This document shows positions 1 to 8,223 of a stretch of 64,000 bases of DNA, in pieces. The notes under the pieces were generated by a model that was given only the letters and a program-made list of their open reading frames with translations, did not search any database and was not told the DNA's origin. Position numbers and translations under genes: made by a program. The stretch lies in NCBI RefSeq assembly GCF_009791395.1, contig NZ_WSZK01000015.1:372001-436000 (forward strand). Reading direction: 5' to 3'. Each line of letters opens with the position of its first letter. The first letter of the stretch is position 1. Source of the DNA: Halomarina oriensis (lineage in GTDB: Archaea > Halobacteriota > Halobacteria > Halobacteriales > Haloarculaceae).

Positions 1-342
1 GCACCGATGGCCCAGAACCGTCCCCGGAAGTTCGGCGAGATAATGGGCGAACTGCTGTTCTGGATGGACGAGGACCACGTCCTGTTCGGGTCGGACTACG
101 CGCTGTGGAACCCCGACTGGCTGGTCGAGACGGTGATGAACGCCGAACTCACCCAGGAGCAACGCGACGAGTACGGCGTCGAACTCACCACGGACGTGAT
201 GAAGAAGGTGATGGGTGAGAACGCCGCCGAACTCTACGACATCGACATCGAGGCGAAGAAGGAGGCGTTCGCCAGCGACGACGTCACCGAGGAGTTCGGC
301 CTCGAAGCACACTACGAGGAGACGGGGGCGGCCGCCGACTGA
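1..342 (+). CDS. Amidohydrolase family 2 protein, C-terminal part (cut by window start)
   Basis: The reading frame is open from base 1 (A-P-M-A-Q...), so the internal ATG at 7 is not a start and the gene begins before the window. The C-terminal 113 residues resemble the end of amidohydrolase-2 TIM-barrel proteins: DHVLFGSDYALWNPDW carries the late metal-site Asp region (FGSD), followed by MGENAAELYDI, the usual closing helix with the N-A/x-x-LY pattern. The stop overlaps the start of the next gene (TGATG), so the two are translationally coupled. A protein of this kind followed by a DUF59 protein is the accessory pair found next to soluble di-iron propane/phenol-type monooxygenases (the prm/mim clusters), so the catalytic subunits may lie just upstream. 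The family is fairly sure; the monooxygenase role is inferred from context. Confidence 0.75.
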   Translation, partial: APMAQNRPRKFGEIMGELLFWMDEDHVLFGSDYALWNPDWLVETVMNAELTQEQRDEYGVELTTDVMKKVMGENAAELYDIDIEAKKEAFASDDVTEEFGLEAHYEETGAAAD

Positions 343-1112
343 TGGCGACGAACGCTCGAACGGGAGCGGCCACGACCCGTGCTACCGTCCGCGAGCGCCT
401 GCGGCGAGTGACCGACCCCGAACTCGACGAGTCCATCGTCGACCTGGAGTACGTCGACGAGATTCGACTGCTCGGAAGCAGGGTCCACGTCACCTTCACG
501 CTCCCGACGGCGTGGTGCTCGCCGGCCTTCGCTTGGATGATGGCGACCGACGCCCGCGACGAGGTAGAGACACTGGAGGGCGTCACGCGCTGTACGGTCC
601 GACTGCGCGAACACATGCACGACGACGAGATAACGGCGGGCGTCAACCGCCGGTCGACGTTCGGCACGGTGTTCCCGGACGCCGACGGTGGCGTCGACGA
701 GATTCGGGCGACGCTCGACGCGAAGTCACGACTCGCCCGCCAGTACGACGCCATCGACGCGCTCCGCGAGGCCGGCCTCACCGACGACCAGATTCGGACA
801 CTCACGGCCGCCGACCTCACGCTGGACGACGAGACGGCGACGGTGACGCTCGCGGAGGGCGCGTTCTGTGTCGCCGTCGACCACGACCCCATCGCCGCCT
901 ACCGCCAGCGCGCCGACGTGACGGGCCTGCTCGGCGACGACCACCCGGAGCTGTTCCGGAACCCCGACGGCGACCCCATCGCCGCAGACCGGTTCGACCT
1001 CGTCTACCACCGCTCACGACTCGCCAACGTCAACATGACCGGTCAGGGGTCGGTCTGTGACGCTCTCAACGAGGCGCGCCACGCGCCCGGCCGACCACCG
1101 CTCTCGCGCTGA
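342..1112 (+). CDS. DUF59/MIP18-family metal-sulfur cluster assembly-like protein
   Basis: A 256-residue protein. Residues about 15-90 form a DUF59 (MIP18/PaaD-like) domain: VRERLRRVTDPELDESIVDLEYVDEIRL and HVTFTLPTAWCSPAFAWMMATDAR, with the conserved D-P-E-L start and a Cys in the position used for Fe-S or metal handling. The remaining about 160 residues are acidic and I do not recognise them. The ATG overlaps the stop of the amidohydrolase by one base, so they form one operon. In bacterial propane monooxygenase loci an amidohydrolase, a DUF59 protein and a GroEL-like chaperone assist assembly of the di-iron hydroxylase. The same role is inferred here. Confidence 0.72.
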   Translation: MATNARTGAATTRATVRERLRRVTDPELDESIVDLEYVDEIRLLGSRVHVTFTLPTAWCSPAFAWMMATDARDEVETLEGVTRCTVRLREHMHDDEITAGVNRRSTFGTVFPDADGGVDEIRATLDAKSRLARQYDAIDALREAGLTDDQIRTLTAADLTLDDETATVTLAEGAFCVAVDHDPIAAYRQRADVTGLLGDDHPELFRNPDGDPIAADRFDLVYHRSRLANVNMTGQGSVCDALNEARHAPGRPPLSR

Positions 1113-1148
1113 AGGCTCCACGTTCCGCGTTTCCCCACCGCCTCCGGT

Positions 1149-1646
1149 TCAGTCCCCGTCCCGGTCGAAGACGTACCGGGACTCGGGGTACGACCGACCG
1201 CCGACGGTGGTCTGCCGTTCGTCGGCGTGTTCGAAGCCGAACCCCTCGTAGAACTGTCTCCCCGGTTCGTTCGCGGAGAGCACCATCGCGTTGATGCGGT
1301 CGACGCCGGCGTCGACGAGTTCGGTCGTCGTCCGGTCGAGGAGTGTGCGGCCGACGCCCTCCCGGCGGTGGTCCGGGTCGACGTACAGTCGGAGGATGTA
1401 GCCCTCGCGGTCGGTGACGTTCCAGGTCGCGTGGACGAACCCACGGAGGCCGCCGTCGTCGGCGACGAGGACGAGCGTCCGACTGTCCCTGAGTTCCGCG
1501 GCGAGACGCTCCGGTGCGTACCAGTCGTCGACCGCCTCCTCGGCGGTTTCGCGGGTCACGATGTCCGGATAGTCGGTCGTCCACGAGCGTTTCGCCACCT
1601 CCCGTATCGGCGCTACGTCCCGGTCGGTCGCCCTTCTGACGTGCAT
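1149..1646 (-). CDS. GNAT family N-acetyltransferase
   Basis: The 165-residue protein starting MHVRRATDRDVAPIREVAKRSW has the full GNAT fold: N-terminal beta-alpha unit, motif A as LYVDPDHRREGVGRTLLDR (the R/Q-x-x-G-x-G/A acetyl-CoA loop is RREGVG), and motif B as NEPGRQFYEGFGFEH. The frame is open for 38 more codons upstream, but that stretch is not GNAT-like. The ATG at 1646 places the first beta strand at the N-terminus, so it is the chosen start. Substrate unknown. It is transcribed away from the DUF59 gene (convergent, 36 bp apart), so it belongs to a different unit. Confidence 0.85.
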   Translation of the reverse strand: MHVRRATDRDVAPIREVAKRSWTTDYPDIVTRETAEEAVDDWYAPERLAAELRDSRTLVLVADDGGLRGFVHATWNVTDREGYILRLYVDPDHRREGVGRTLLDRTTTELVDAGVDRINAMVLSANEPGRQFYEGFGFEHADERQTTVGGRSYPESRYVFDRDGD

Positions 1647-1885
1647 GTGAGTAGTCACCACACCAATTCGGTTAGCCCTTCGCTGTGTCACGTCCGTGAG
1701 ACAGTACCACCGAGGGAACTGTCGGCAGGGAGAGTCGGCCGTCAACACTTGCCACGACACGCACCGTCATGTATCGAGAACACGGACGGTCCGTCGTCGA
1801 CGCGACGTCGGCACGGCTATCATTGGAAGGGCGTCCTCGTCACCGCCCTTTTCGGCGCAGAACCGCCGAGCGGCGGCGCTCGGTC

Positions 1886-2752
1886 TCAGTATCGGTCCGT
1901 CGGGTCCGGAGGAGCCGACGCCGCCGCGAACAGCACCTGGTGGACGTTCATCGGCCAGACCGCCAGCGGGTCGCGGGTCCCCTCCTCGACGAACGGTTCC
2001 TCGAACACGCGGTGGGACGCGACGGACTCGAAGCCGCGGTCGGTCAGGCTCTCGGCCAGGTGAGGCCGTGGCTGGAGACCGGGATACTCGTCGAGGAGGT
2101 CACGGACGTACATCCCGTGAGCGCTGAGGCGGGTCATCTCGTCGAGTGCCGCCGTGGCGTGGTCGTCGTCGAGCACCTCGAAGAGACCCATCGCCAGCGA
2201 GTAGTCGAAGAAGTCGTCGGCGTAGCCGAGACCGTCGAGGACGTCGCCCTGCTCGAACCGGACGGTTATCTTCGGGTGGGGCGAGTCGGCGAGTCGACGG
2301 GCGTTCTCGACTCTGGACGCGCTCAGGTCGACCCCGACGACCTCCAGCGGGAAGCCGTCGTAGTCAGCCGCTACCCACCGACCGGCGACGTGTTCGGCCA
2401 CGCGCAGGGTCTGGTCGCCGTCACCACACCCCACGTCGAGGAGGCGGGCGGTGCCGGGCGCGGCGAACCGGTCCCAGCCGACCGGGGGGTGGAACCACGC
2501 CTTTCGGCGTTTCAGGTACGCCCACTTCGGCCGGTCGATGGGCCGCTCCAGCGACCGGAAGTACGACTGTGGGTCGTCGAGGAACGCCTCGGAGGTGTTC
2601 TCGGCGTGTTCGTCGTGCGCTCGCTGGTGCCGTTCGTTCGCCCAGCGTGCCCGCTCACGCGCCTCGCTGTAGTCGGTGATAGCCGCCGTGGGGTCCTCGA
2701 TGATGCCCCAGCGGTCGAGTTCGTGGAAGTCCGCCGGCGTCGGGACGTGCAT
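1886..2752 (-). CDS. Class I SAM-dependent methyltransferase
   Basis: A 288-residue protein with a Rossmann methyltransferase core: motif I ARLLDVGCGDGDQTLRVA (about residues 105-120), the acidic end of strand 2 in VVGVDLSASRVENARRLA, and motif II/III around RFEQGDVLDGLGYADDFFDYSLAMGLFEVL. The N-terminal about 95 residues (aromatic- and Arg-rich, DRWGIIEDPTAAITDYSEARERA...) are an extension I do not recognise. The substrate cannot be told. It lies 87 bp downstream of the PadR regulator on the same strand, so the two may be cotranscribed and the regulator may control it. Confidence 0.8.
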   Translation of the reverse strand: MHVPTPADFHELDRWGIIEDPTAAITDYSEARERARWANERHQRAHDEHAENTSEAFLDDPQSYFRSLERPIDRPKWAYLKRRKAWFHPPVGWDRFAAPGTARLLDVGCGDGDQTLRVAEHVAGRWVAADYDGFPLEVVGVDLSASRVENARRLADSPHPKITVRFEQGDVLDGLGYADDFFDYSLAMGLFEVLDDDHATAALDEMTRLSAHGMYVRDLLDEYPGLQPRPHLAESLTDRGFESVASHRVFEEPFVEEGTRDPLAVWPMNVHQVLFAAASAPPDPTDRY

Positions 2753-2839
2753 AGCTCCGAATGGTGCGCGACCGGGATGGCTGTTCGTCCGCTCGACGGG
2801 TGGGGCCGCCGACGACCCGGCCGAACCGAGCGGACGTCC

Positions 2840-3172
2840 TCAGGGGAGCTGTGAACCGGCCCACTCGTGGTACGCTTCGAGCGCCTCGACACCCGCCTCG
2901 GAGATGGCGTAGTAGTTCGTCCGGCGGTCGATTTCGCCTTTCGTGACGACACCCGTCTCGACGAGCGTGTCGAGGTTGGGGTAGAGACGGCCGTGCGTGA
3001 TCTGGCGGTCGGAGCGACCCTCGAGTTTCTCCTTGATGGACTGTCCCGACGGTCGGTCGAGGCCGGCGATACAGTACAACAGGTCGCGCTGGAAGCCGGT
3101 CAACTGGTGGATAGTCTTGTGGTCTCCTCGCGCCGTGTGCGTCGAAGAGACTCCCGCGTCGGATCGAGACAT
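2840..3172 (-). CDS. PadR family transcriptional regulator
   Basis: A 110-residue protein. After a polar 20-residue lead, residues 22-105 match the PadR winged helix: LTGFQRDLLYCIAGLDRPSGQSI, then the recognition helix region ITHGRLYPNLDTLVETGVVTKGEIDRRTNYYAISEAGVEAL. The GRLYPNLDTL and wing N-YYAIS-x-x-G signatures are typical of the haloarchaeal PadR group. It ends shortly after the winged helix, so it is a short PadR (subfamily 1 type). Upstream (3175-3215) is AT-richer and holds the likely promoter. The ligand is unknown. Confidence 0.88.
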   Translation of the reverse strand: MSRSDAGVSSTHTARGDHKTIHQLTGFQRDLLYCIAGLDRPSGQSIKEKLEGRSDRQITHGRLYPNLDTLVETGVVTKGEIDRRTNYYAISEAGVEALEAYHEWAGSQLP

Positions 3173-3427
3173 GACAGCTCACAGTATTTGTTACGAGGTG
3201 ATTGTTATTGAGCGCCAAGAACGTAGGAGCGTTGCAACGATGACTGTTGCACGGCCGCCTCGGGCCTGTATTGTGACCTTTACCGCAGGCAGCGAACCGG
3301 TCGGCTCCGTCGGTGCAGGAGCGACCCGCGTCGGCGGCCCACGCCGGCGAGCGGCGGGCGGACACGGGCGTCGCCGGCGGCGGACCGTCACCGCGACGCC
3401 GAACCGACCTCCCCGTCCAGTGGGTGG

Positions 3428-4066
3428 CTACTGGTCGGCTAACTCCGTCGTCGGCAGGGCGCTGCTCAACGCCTCGCCGATGAGTTTCCGTTCGCCCTTC
3501 CGGAGGTGTTCGAGGAACGTCGTGTGACTGATACCGAGTTCCGCGGCGAGCGTCTCGGCGTCGGACCTTCGGGGCCAGTCGAAGTAGCCCGACTCGTACG
3601 CGAGCGTGACCACCTCGGACTGGCGGGCCGACAGGGCCGACGTCGGGTTCCCGATGGGGTGGATGCGCGAGAGACGGACGGTGCCGAGGTCACGCAGGTC
3701 GCTGATGATCGCCCTGAGGTCGTCCCGACTGAAGATGATGACGTCGAACGTCCGCCGAGTCCCGTCGAACTGGTTCATCTGCTGTAACATGCCGTGGTGT
3801 TCGCGGATGATGGGCAGGACACCGGAAGACCGCTTCGTGATGACCAGTTGCGTCTCGGGGACGTACTCCAGGTCGTGGACCGCGTCGCTCGCCGCCAGCG
3901 CCTCCGCGATGGCGTCGCGGTGCTCCCCCGCGTCCATGACGAACCGGATGTTCTCGTCGTCGATGGTCTCGAAGTAGTAGATGGGGAACGACCCGTCGTC
4001 GATAGCCGCCAGGTCGCTGAGGACGTAGTCGGCGTCCAGGTCGATGTCGATGGTAGTCGTGAACAT
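3428..4066 (-). CDS. Bacterio-opsin activator-type HTH_10 transcriptional regulator
   Basis: A 212-residue protein with two parts: an N-terminal about 150-residue sensor-like region (MFTTTIDIDLDADYVLSDL..., the BAT/GAF-associated domain seen before HTH_10) and a C-terminal HTH_10 domain (LSARQSEVVTLAYESGYFDW...ETLAAELGISHTTFLEHLRKGERKL, about residues 155-205). The internal ATG at 4066 was preferred because the 30 residues before it are Arg-rich and unlike the family. It is divergent from the CoA-transferase at 4207, so that gene and the lyase-like gene behind it are its likely target. Confidence 0.88.
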   Translation of the reverse strand: MFTTTIDIDLDADYVLSDLAAIDDGSFPIYYFETIDDENIRFVMDAGEHRDAIAEALAASDAVHDLEYVPETQLVITKRSSGVLPIIREHHGMLQQMNQFDGTRRTFDVIIFSRDDLRAIISDLRDLGTVRLSRIHPIGNPTSALSARQSEVVTLAYESGYFDWPRRSDAETLAAELGISHTTFLEHLRKGERKLIGEALSSALPTTELADQ

Positions 4067-4198
4067 GGTGCGTGCTCGTCGTCGCCCTCTTCGACCGAAC
4101 GCATATGAATGGCCGGGAACACGGCACCTTTGCCTTAAGTCAGTCGTATAAACCACCTACACATCTCGGGAAAGACTACATTCACCCACGGTCGCTCA

Positions 4199-4221
4199 AT
4201 CGTGGTATGTCAGACCACGAT
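4199..4221 (+). promoter_or_regulatory. Inverted repeat enclosing the CoA-transferase start codon
   Basis: ATCGTGGT (4199-4206) and ACCACGAT (4214-4221) are perfect 8-bp complements separated by 7 bases that contain the ATG at 4207-4209. In RNA this would be a hairpin with the start codon in the loop. In DNA it is a possible operator for the adjacent divergent HTH_10 regulator. A TATA-like GTATAAAC lies at about 4145-4152 in the same intergenic space. Confidence 0.4.
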
Positions 4222-5424
4222 AGTGGCCCGCCGCTGAGCGGACTCACCGTCGTCGACTGTTCGGGGATGATCAGCGGCGGGTTCGCCACCGCTCAACTCG
4301 CCGACTTCGGCGCGGACGTGGTGATGGTCGAACACCCGGAGGTCGGGGACCCGCTCCGGGAGTGGCCGCCGTTCGACGGCGACACCTCCCTGAAGTGGAA
4401 GTCCATCGGTCGGAACAAACGCTGTGTCACCCTCGACCTGAGCGCCGAGGCGGGCCGCGAGGTGCTGCTGGAGATGGTCTCGGAGGCGGACGTCTTCTTC
4501 GAGAACTTCCGCCCGGGGACGCTCGAACGCTGGGACCTGGACCCGGAGACGCTCCACGAGCACAACCCGGAACTGGTCGTCGTCCGCCTCTCTGGGTACG
4601 GCCAGACCGGCCCCCGCTCGGAGAAACCCGGCTTCGGCACCGTCGCCGAGGGTCTCTCCGGGTGGGCGCACGCCAACGGCTTCCCCGACCGCGAACCGCT
4701 TCTCCCGCCCATCAGTCTCGCGGACCTGATGGCCGCGCTGTTCGCCGTCCAGTCGACGATGTTCGCGCTCTACGAACGCGAGGTGGGCGAAGACGGTGGG
4801 AGCGGCGTCGGTCAGGTCGTCGACGTGAGCCTCTACGAACCGCTGTTCCGCCTGTTCTTCGGCGACGTTGAGGCGTACGACGCGCTCGGAGAGACCCGCG
4901 AGCGGACCGGCAACCGCCACCCGAGCGCCGCCCCCCGGAACGTCTACGAGACCGCAGACGGCCACATGACGCTCTCGGCGTCCTCCCAGCGCATCTTCGA
5001 GAACGTCGCGGAGGCGATGGACCGACCGGACCTCGTCGCGGACCCCCGCTTCGAGACGAACGACGACCGGGTGCGCAACGCCGCGGCGCTCGACGCCGAA
5101 ATCGAGGCGTGGACCCGCGAGCGCACCACCGAGGCAGCCATCGAGACGATGGAGGCCCACGACGCCATCGTCGGCCCCGTCTACGACATGAGCGACGTCT
5201 TCGAGGACGAACAGTACCGCGCCCGCGAGGACGTCGTGGAGGTCGACGACCCGGCGCTCGGGTCGATACGGACCGCCAACACCGTCCCGAAGTTCTCGCG
5301 GACGCCCGGCGAGGTCCGTCACGCCGGCCCGGACCACGGCCAGCACAACGCGGGCTACTTCCTCGAGGACCTCGGTCTCGACCCCGAGCGCTACGACGAA
5401 CTCCGCGAGGCGGGGGTCATCTGA
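4207..5424 (+). CDS. Class III (CaiB/BaiF family) CoA-transferase
   Basis: The 405-residue protein transfers CoA between carboxylic acids. Family marks are GLTVVDCSGMISGGFATAQLADFGADVVMVEHPEVGDPLREW at the N-terminus, the strand-turn DLSAEAGREVLLEMVSEADVFFENFRPGTLERW, and the catalytic Asp in PPISLADLMAALFA (about D173, the acyl-anhydride nucleophile position). The start at 4207 begins the family domain; the upstream in-frame extension is not CoA-transferase-like. The stop overlaps the next ATG (TGATG), coupling it to a homocitrate-synthase-like enzyme. The pair suggests a carboxylic-acid activation and condensation or cleavage step. Acyl donor and acceptor are unknown. Confidence 0.9.
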   Translation: MSDHDSGPPLSGLTVVDCSGMISGGFATAQLADFGADVVMVEHPEVGDPLREWPPFDGDTSLKWKSIGRNKRCVTLDLSAEAGREVLLEMVSEADVFFENFRPGTLERWDLDPETLHEHNPELVVVRLSGYGQTGPRSEKPGFGTVAEGLSGWAHANGFPDREPLLPPISLADLMAALFAVQSTMFALYEREVGEDGGSGVGQVVDVSLYEPLFRLFFGDVEAYDALGETRERTGNRHPSAAPRNVYETADGHMTLSASSQRIFENVAEAMDRPDLVADPRFETNDDRVRNAAALDAEIEAWTRERTTEAAIETMEAHDAIVGPVYDMSDVFEDEQYRAREDVVEVDDPALGSIRTANTVPKFSRTPGEVRHAGPDHGQHNAGYFLEDLGLDPERYDELREAGVI

Positions 5425-6533
5425 TGCTCCTCAACGACGTGACGCTCCGCGAGGGCGACCAGATGCCCGGCCGAGACTACTCCGTCGAGGCGAAGGTCGC
5501 GGCAGGGAAGGCCCTCGACGACCTCGGCGTCGGCTTCGTCCAGGCGGGGTTCCCGGTGACCGGCGAGAAGGACCGCGAGGCGATCCGTCGCCTGAGCGCC
5601 GAGACCGACGCTCCGACCGTCGCGCTCGCCCGGTCGGTCGCCGGCGACGTCGACGCCGCCCTCGACGCCGAGGCCGACGTCGTCGAGGTCATCATCCCGC
5701 TGTCCGAGCGCCAACTGGAGTACGCGCTCGGGAACTCCCGCGAGGAGGCGACGGCGATGGCCCGTGAGGCGGTCGACCGAGCGGTCGACGGCGGCGCGGA
5801 AGCCCACGTCAGCCTCGTCGACGCGTTCCGGACCGACCCCGAGCATCTCGTCGCGTTCGCCGAGCGGTTCGCCGACGTGCCGTACATCACGCTCGCCGAC
5901 ACGGTCGGGGCGCGCGCGCCGCCGTCGGTGGCGTCGCTGCTCGCCGACGTCGAACGGGCGGTCGGTCTCGACCGTATCGGCGTCCACTTCCACGACGACG
6001 TCGGGCTGGCGACGGCCAACGCGCTGACGGCCTACCAGGCCGGCGTGGCGAGAGCCGACGTCAGCGTCGCCTCGCTCGGCGAGCGGGCGGGCAACCCCGC
6101 GCTCGAAGAGGTCGTCGTCGCGGGCGCGACCGAGTACGGCTCCTCGTTCGGCGTCGACGAACGGCGACTCGTCCCGACGTGTGAGGCCGTCCTCGACCAC
6201 CTCGGCGAGTCGGTCGAACCGCGGAAGGGTATCCTCGGCGAGGAGGTGACCGAACACGAGTCGGGCATCCACACCGCGGCGATGCTGCGAGAGCCGAGCG
6301 TCTTCGAGCCGTTCGACCCCGCGGAGTTCGGCGGCGAGCGTCGACTCCTGTTCGGCCGCGGGACCGGTCGGTCGGCGGCACGGGTCCTGCTCGAACGGGT
6401 GGGCGTCGAACCGACACCCGACCACGTCGAGACGTTGCTGGACGCACTGGCCCGCGAGGGACCGATGGGGACCGACGAGGCGCTGGCGTTCACCGACGCG
6501 CAGTTCGCCGACACGGAGTTCACCGACCGGTAG
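5424..6533 (+). CDS. DRE-TIM metallolyase of the homocitrate/isopropylmalate synthase type
   Basis: The 369-residue protein has the DRE-TIM barrel: NDVTLREGDQMPG (the HxxLRDGxQ equivalent with catalytic Arg), the metal-binding HFHDDVGLATANALTAYQAG (H-x-H plus the N of TAN), LGERAGNPALEEVV, and the post-barrel THESGIH-type motif EEVTEHESGIHTAAML. It lacks the C-terminal LeuA regulatory domain, so it resembles homocitrate synthase, (R)-citramalate-synthase-like and NifV-type enzymes rather than full-length LeuA. The ATG overlaps the CoA-transferase stop. Note that the usual aromatic/Asp after T-L-R is Glu (LREGDQ), as in many LeuA/homocitrate relatives. The exact acyl-CoA and keto acid cannot be read. 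Confidence 0.8.
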   Translation: MLLNDVTLREGDQMPGRDYSVEAKVAAGKALDDLGVGFVQAGFPVTGEKDREAIRRLSAETDAPTVALARSVAGDVDAALDAEADVVEVIIPLSERQLEYALGNSREEATAMAREAVDRAVDGGAEAHVSLVDAFRTDPEHLVAFAERFADVPYITLADTVGARAPPSVASLLADVERAVGLDRIGVHFHDDVGLATANALTAYQAGVARADVSVASLGERAGNPALEEVVVAGATEYGSSFGVDERRLVPTCEAVLDHLGESVEPRKGILGEEVTEHESGIHTAAMLREPSVFEPFDPAEFGGERRLLFGRGTGRSAARVLLERVGVEPTPDHVETLLDALAREGPMGTDEALAFTDAQFADTEFTDR

Positions 6534-6634
6534 CGGCGGCGGTTCGGCGCTGCCACTCTCCGCTTTCGAGACGACACGGCGTCGAGCGACGCCGCTCGCG
6601 TCAGAGCGGTCGGACGAAGAGAACGGAGGAGGTC

Positions 6635-7426
6635 TCAGGCCATCTGCGCCGTGTCCGAGCCACGCGACCCGAGGTGGTTCTCCAGCGCGAAGAACCCGAC
6701 GTTGACCACGGTGGCGATGAGCACGAGCACGACGATGATGGCGAGCATCGGGGCGGTCTGGACGCCCGCGATGTACTCGACGAGCGTGTAGCCCAGTCCC
6801 GCCCGCGAGGCGAACATCTCCCCGAGGACGATGCCGAGGAACGTCAGGTTGAACCCCAGTCGCAGACCGATGACCAGCCCCGGCAGGATGGACGGCACGA
6901 CGACGTGTCGGAACGTCTGCCAGCGCGAGAGGCGCAGCGACCGCGCGACGTCGAGGTGGGTGTCCTCGATGGTGGCCATCGCCGACATCGTGAGGATGGC
7001 GACCGGGAAGACGCCGTGGAACCAGCCGAACGCTATCTTCGAGTCCATCCCGAACTGGAAGACGAACAGGAAGATGGGGAACAGCGTCACCTTCGGGATG
7101 GCGTAGGTTCCCAGCACGATGGGTTCGAAGACGTCGTGCCAGAAGTCGTTCAGACCGAGGACGACGCCGACCCAGATGCCGACGACGATGGCCAGAGCGT
7201 AGGCGACGACCAGTTCCGTCATCGTCCGCTGGAGGCCGTCTATCATCCAGCCCGAGCGGAATCCGCCGACCAACGCCTCGAACGTGGCGGCGGGCGTCGC
7301 GAGGGCGAAGCCGCTGACCGACATCGCCAGCACCTGCCACAGCGCGAGGACGACCAGCGGGACGGCCACCCGCCCGAGCAGGACGACGTCGCCGTCGAAC
7401 CGGAACCGCGTACTCCGGGTGCTCAC
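6635..7426 (-). CDS. ABC transporter permease, NitT/TauT type (second permease)
   Basis: A 263-residue inner-membrane permease with six likely helices. The BPD_transp_1 (EAA) loop is recognisable as DVARSLRLSRWQTFRHVVVPSILPGLVIGLRLG (residues about 165-200). The start ATG overlaps the stop of the preceding permease by 4 bases (ATGA). It is the last gene of a four-gene importer operon (binding protein, ATPase, two permeases). The heterodimeric permease arrangement is less usual in this family, where one permease often homodimerises. Substrate unknown. Confidence 0.88.
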   Translation of the reverse strand: MSTRSTRFRFDGDVVLLGRVAVPLVVLALWQVLAMSVSGFALATPAATFEALVGGFRSGWMIDGLQRTMTELVVAYALAIVVGIWVGVVLGLNDFWHDVFEPIVLGTYAIPKVTLFPIFLFVFQFGMDSKIAFGWFHGVFPVAILTMSAMATIEDTHLDVARSLRLSRWQTFRHVVVPSILPGLVIGLRLGFNLTFLGIVLGEMFASRAGLGYTLVEYIAGVQTAPMLAIIVVLVLIATVVNVGFFALENHLGSRGSDTAQMA

Positions 7427-8223
7427 GTCCGGACCCTCCGGTAGAGCCGGTTCTCGACGTAGCTCAGGACACCGTTCATCACGAGTGCGAGCACGACGAC
7501 GAACAGCATCGCGGCGTACATCCCACGCACGTCGAAGTTGTTGTAGTTGTACGCGATGAGCCAGCCCAGTCCGCTGTCGGCGAGGATGAACTCGCTGGCG
7601 ATGGTGCCGATGAGCGCGTAGACGAACCCGAGTTTCAGCCCCGTGAAGACGTAGGGCACCGACGCCGGGAAGTAGACGTGACGTAGCATCTGCCAGGTCG
7701 AGAGGTTCATGTCGCGGCCCGCGAGCACGTACGACTCGGGAATCTCGCCCAGGCCCGACGCCGTGTTCGTCACGATGATGACGACGCTGAACCCGAACGC
7801 GATGAGCAGGATGGGCGCGATACCCAGCCCGATGAGCGAGACGAGCAGCGGGTAGAACGCGAAGAAGGGCACCGCGTAGTAGATGAGCAGGTACGGGTCG
7901 AGCACCTGCTTGAGCGACTCCACCTTCCAGAGGACGACGCCCGCCCCGATACCGACGACGAGTGCGAGCGCGAACGCGCCGAAGACGGCCACGAACGTCT
8001 GTATCAGGTGGGGCGTGAGGTCGCCCGATCCGAGCAGACCGGCGAGTTCGTCGACCATCTCCGACAGCGGGATGAGCGTCGTCGGCGAGACGAGGCCGAG
8101 TCGGGGGGCGAACTCGACGAACCCGACGACGCCGAGGACGACCAGCGCCTGGACGAGGCGGACCTTGTTCGTCCGGGAGAGACCGAGGTCGACGCCGAAC
8201 CCCCTGTCGACCTCGGACATCAC
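7423..8223 (-). CDS. ABC transporter permease, NitT/TauT type (first permease)
   Basis: A 266-residue permease. Hydrophobic segments begin VRLVQALVVLGVVGFVEFAPRLG and continue through LIYYAVPFFAFYPLLVSLIGLGIAPILLIAFGFSVVIIV. The EAA loop is YVLAGRDMNLSTWQMLRHVYFPASVPYVFTGLKLGF. The ATG overlaps the ATPase stop by 4 bases. It partners the following permease to make the channel. The family (SsuC/TauC/ThiX-like) imports sulfonates, nitrate or cyanate, or thiamin precursors; nothing here decides between them. Confidence 0.88.
   Translation of the reverse strand: MMSEVDRGFGVDLGLSRTNKVRLVQALVVLGVVGFVEFAPRLGLVSPTTLIPLSEMVDELAGLLGSGDLTPHLIQTFVAVFGAFALALVVGIGAGVVLWKVESLKQVLDPYLLIYYAVPFFAFYPLLVSLIGLGIAPILLIAFGFSVVIIVTNTASGLGEIPESYVLAGRDMNLSTWQMLRHVYFPASVPYVFTGLKLGFVYALIGTIASEFILADSGLGWLIAYNYNNFDVRGMYAAMLFVVVLALVMNGVLSYVENRLYRRVRT

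Noticed and set aside
5391-7340. 649-codon minus-strand open frame opposite the homocitrate-synthase-like gene
   Set aside because: No domain; it runs across two real genes on different strands.
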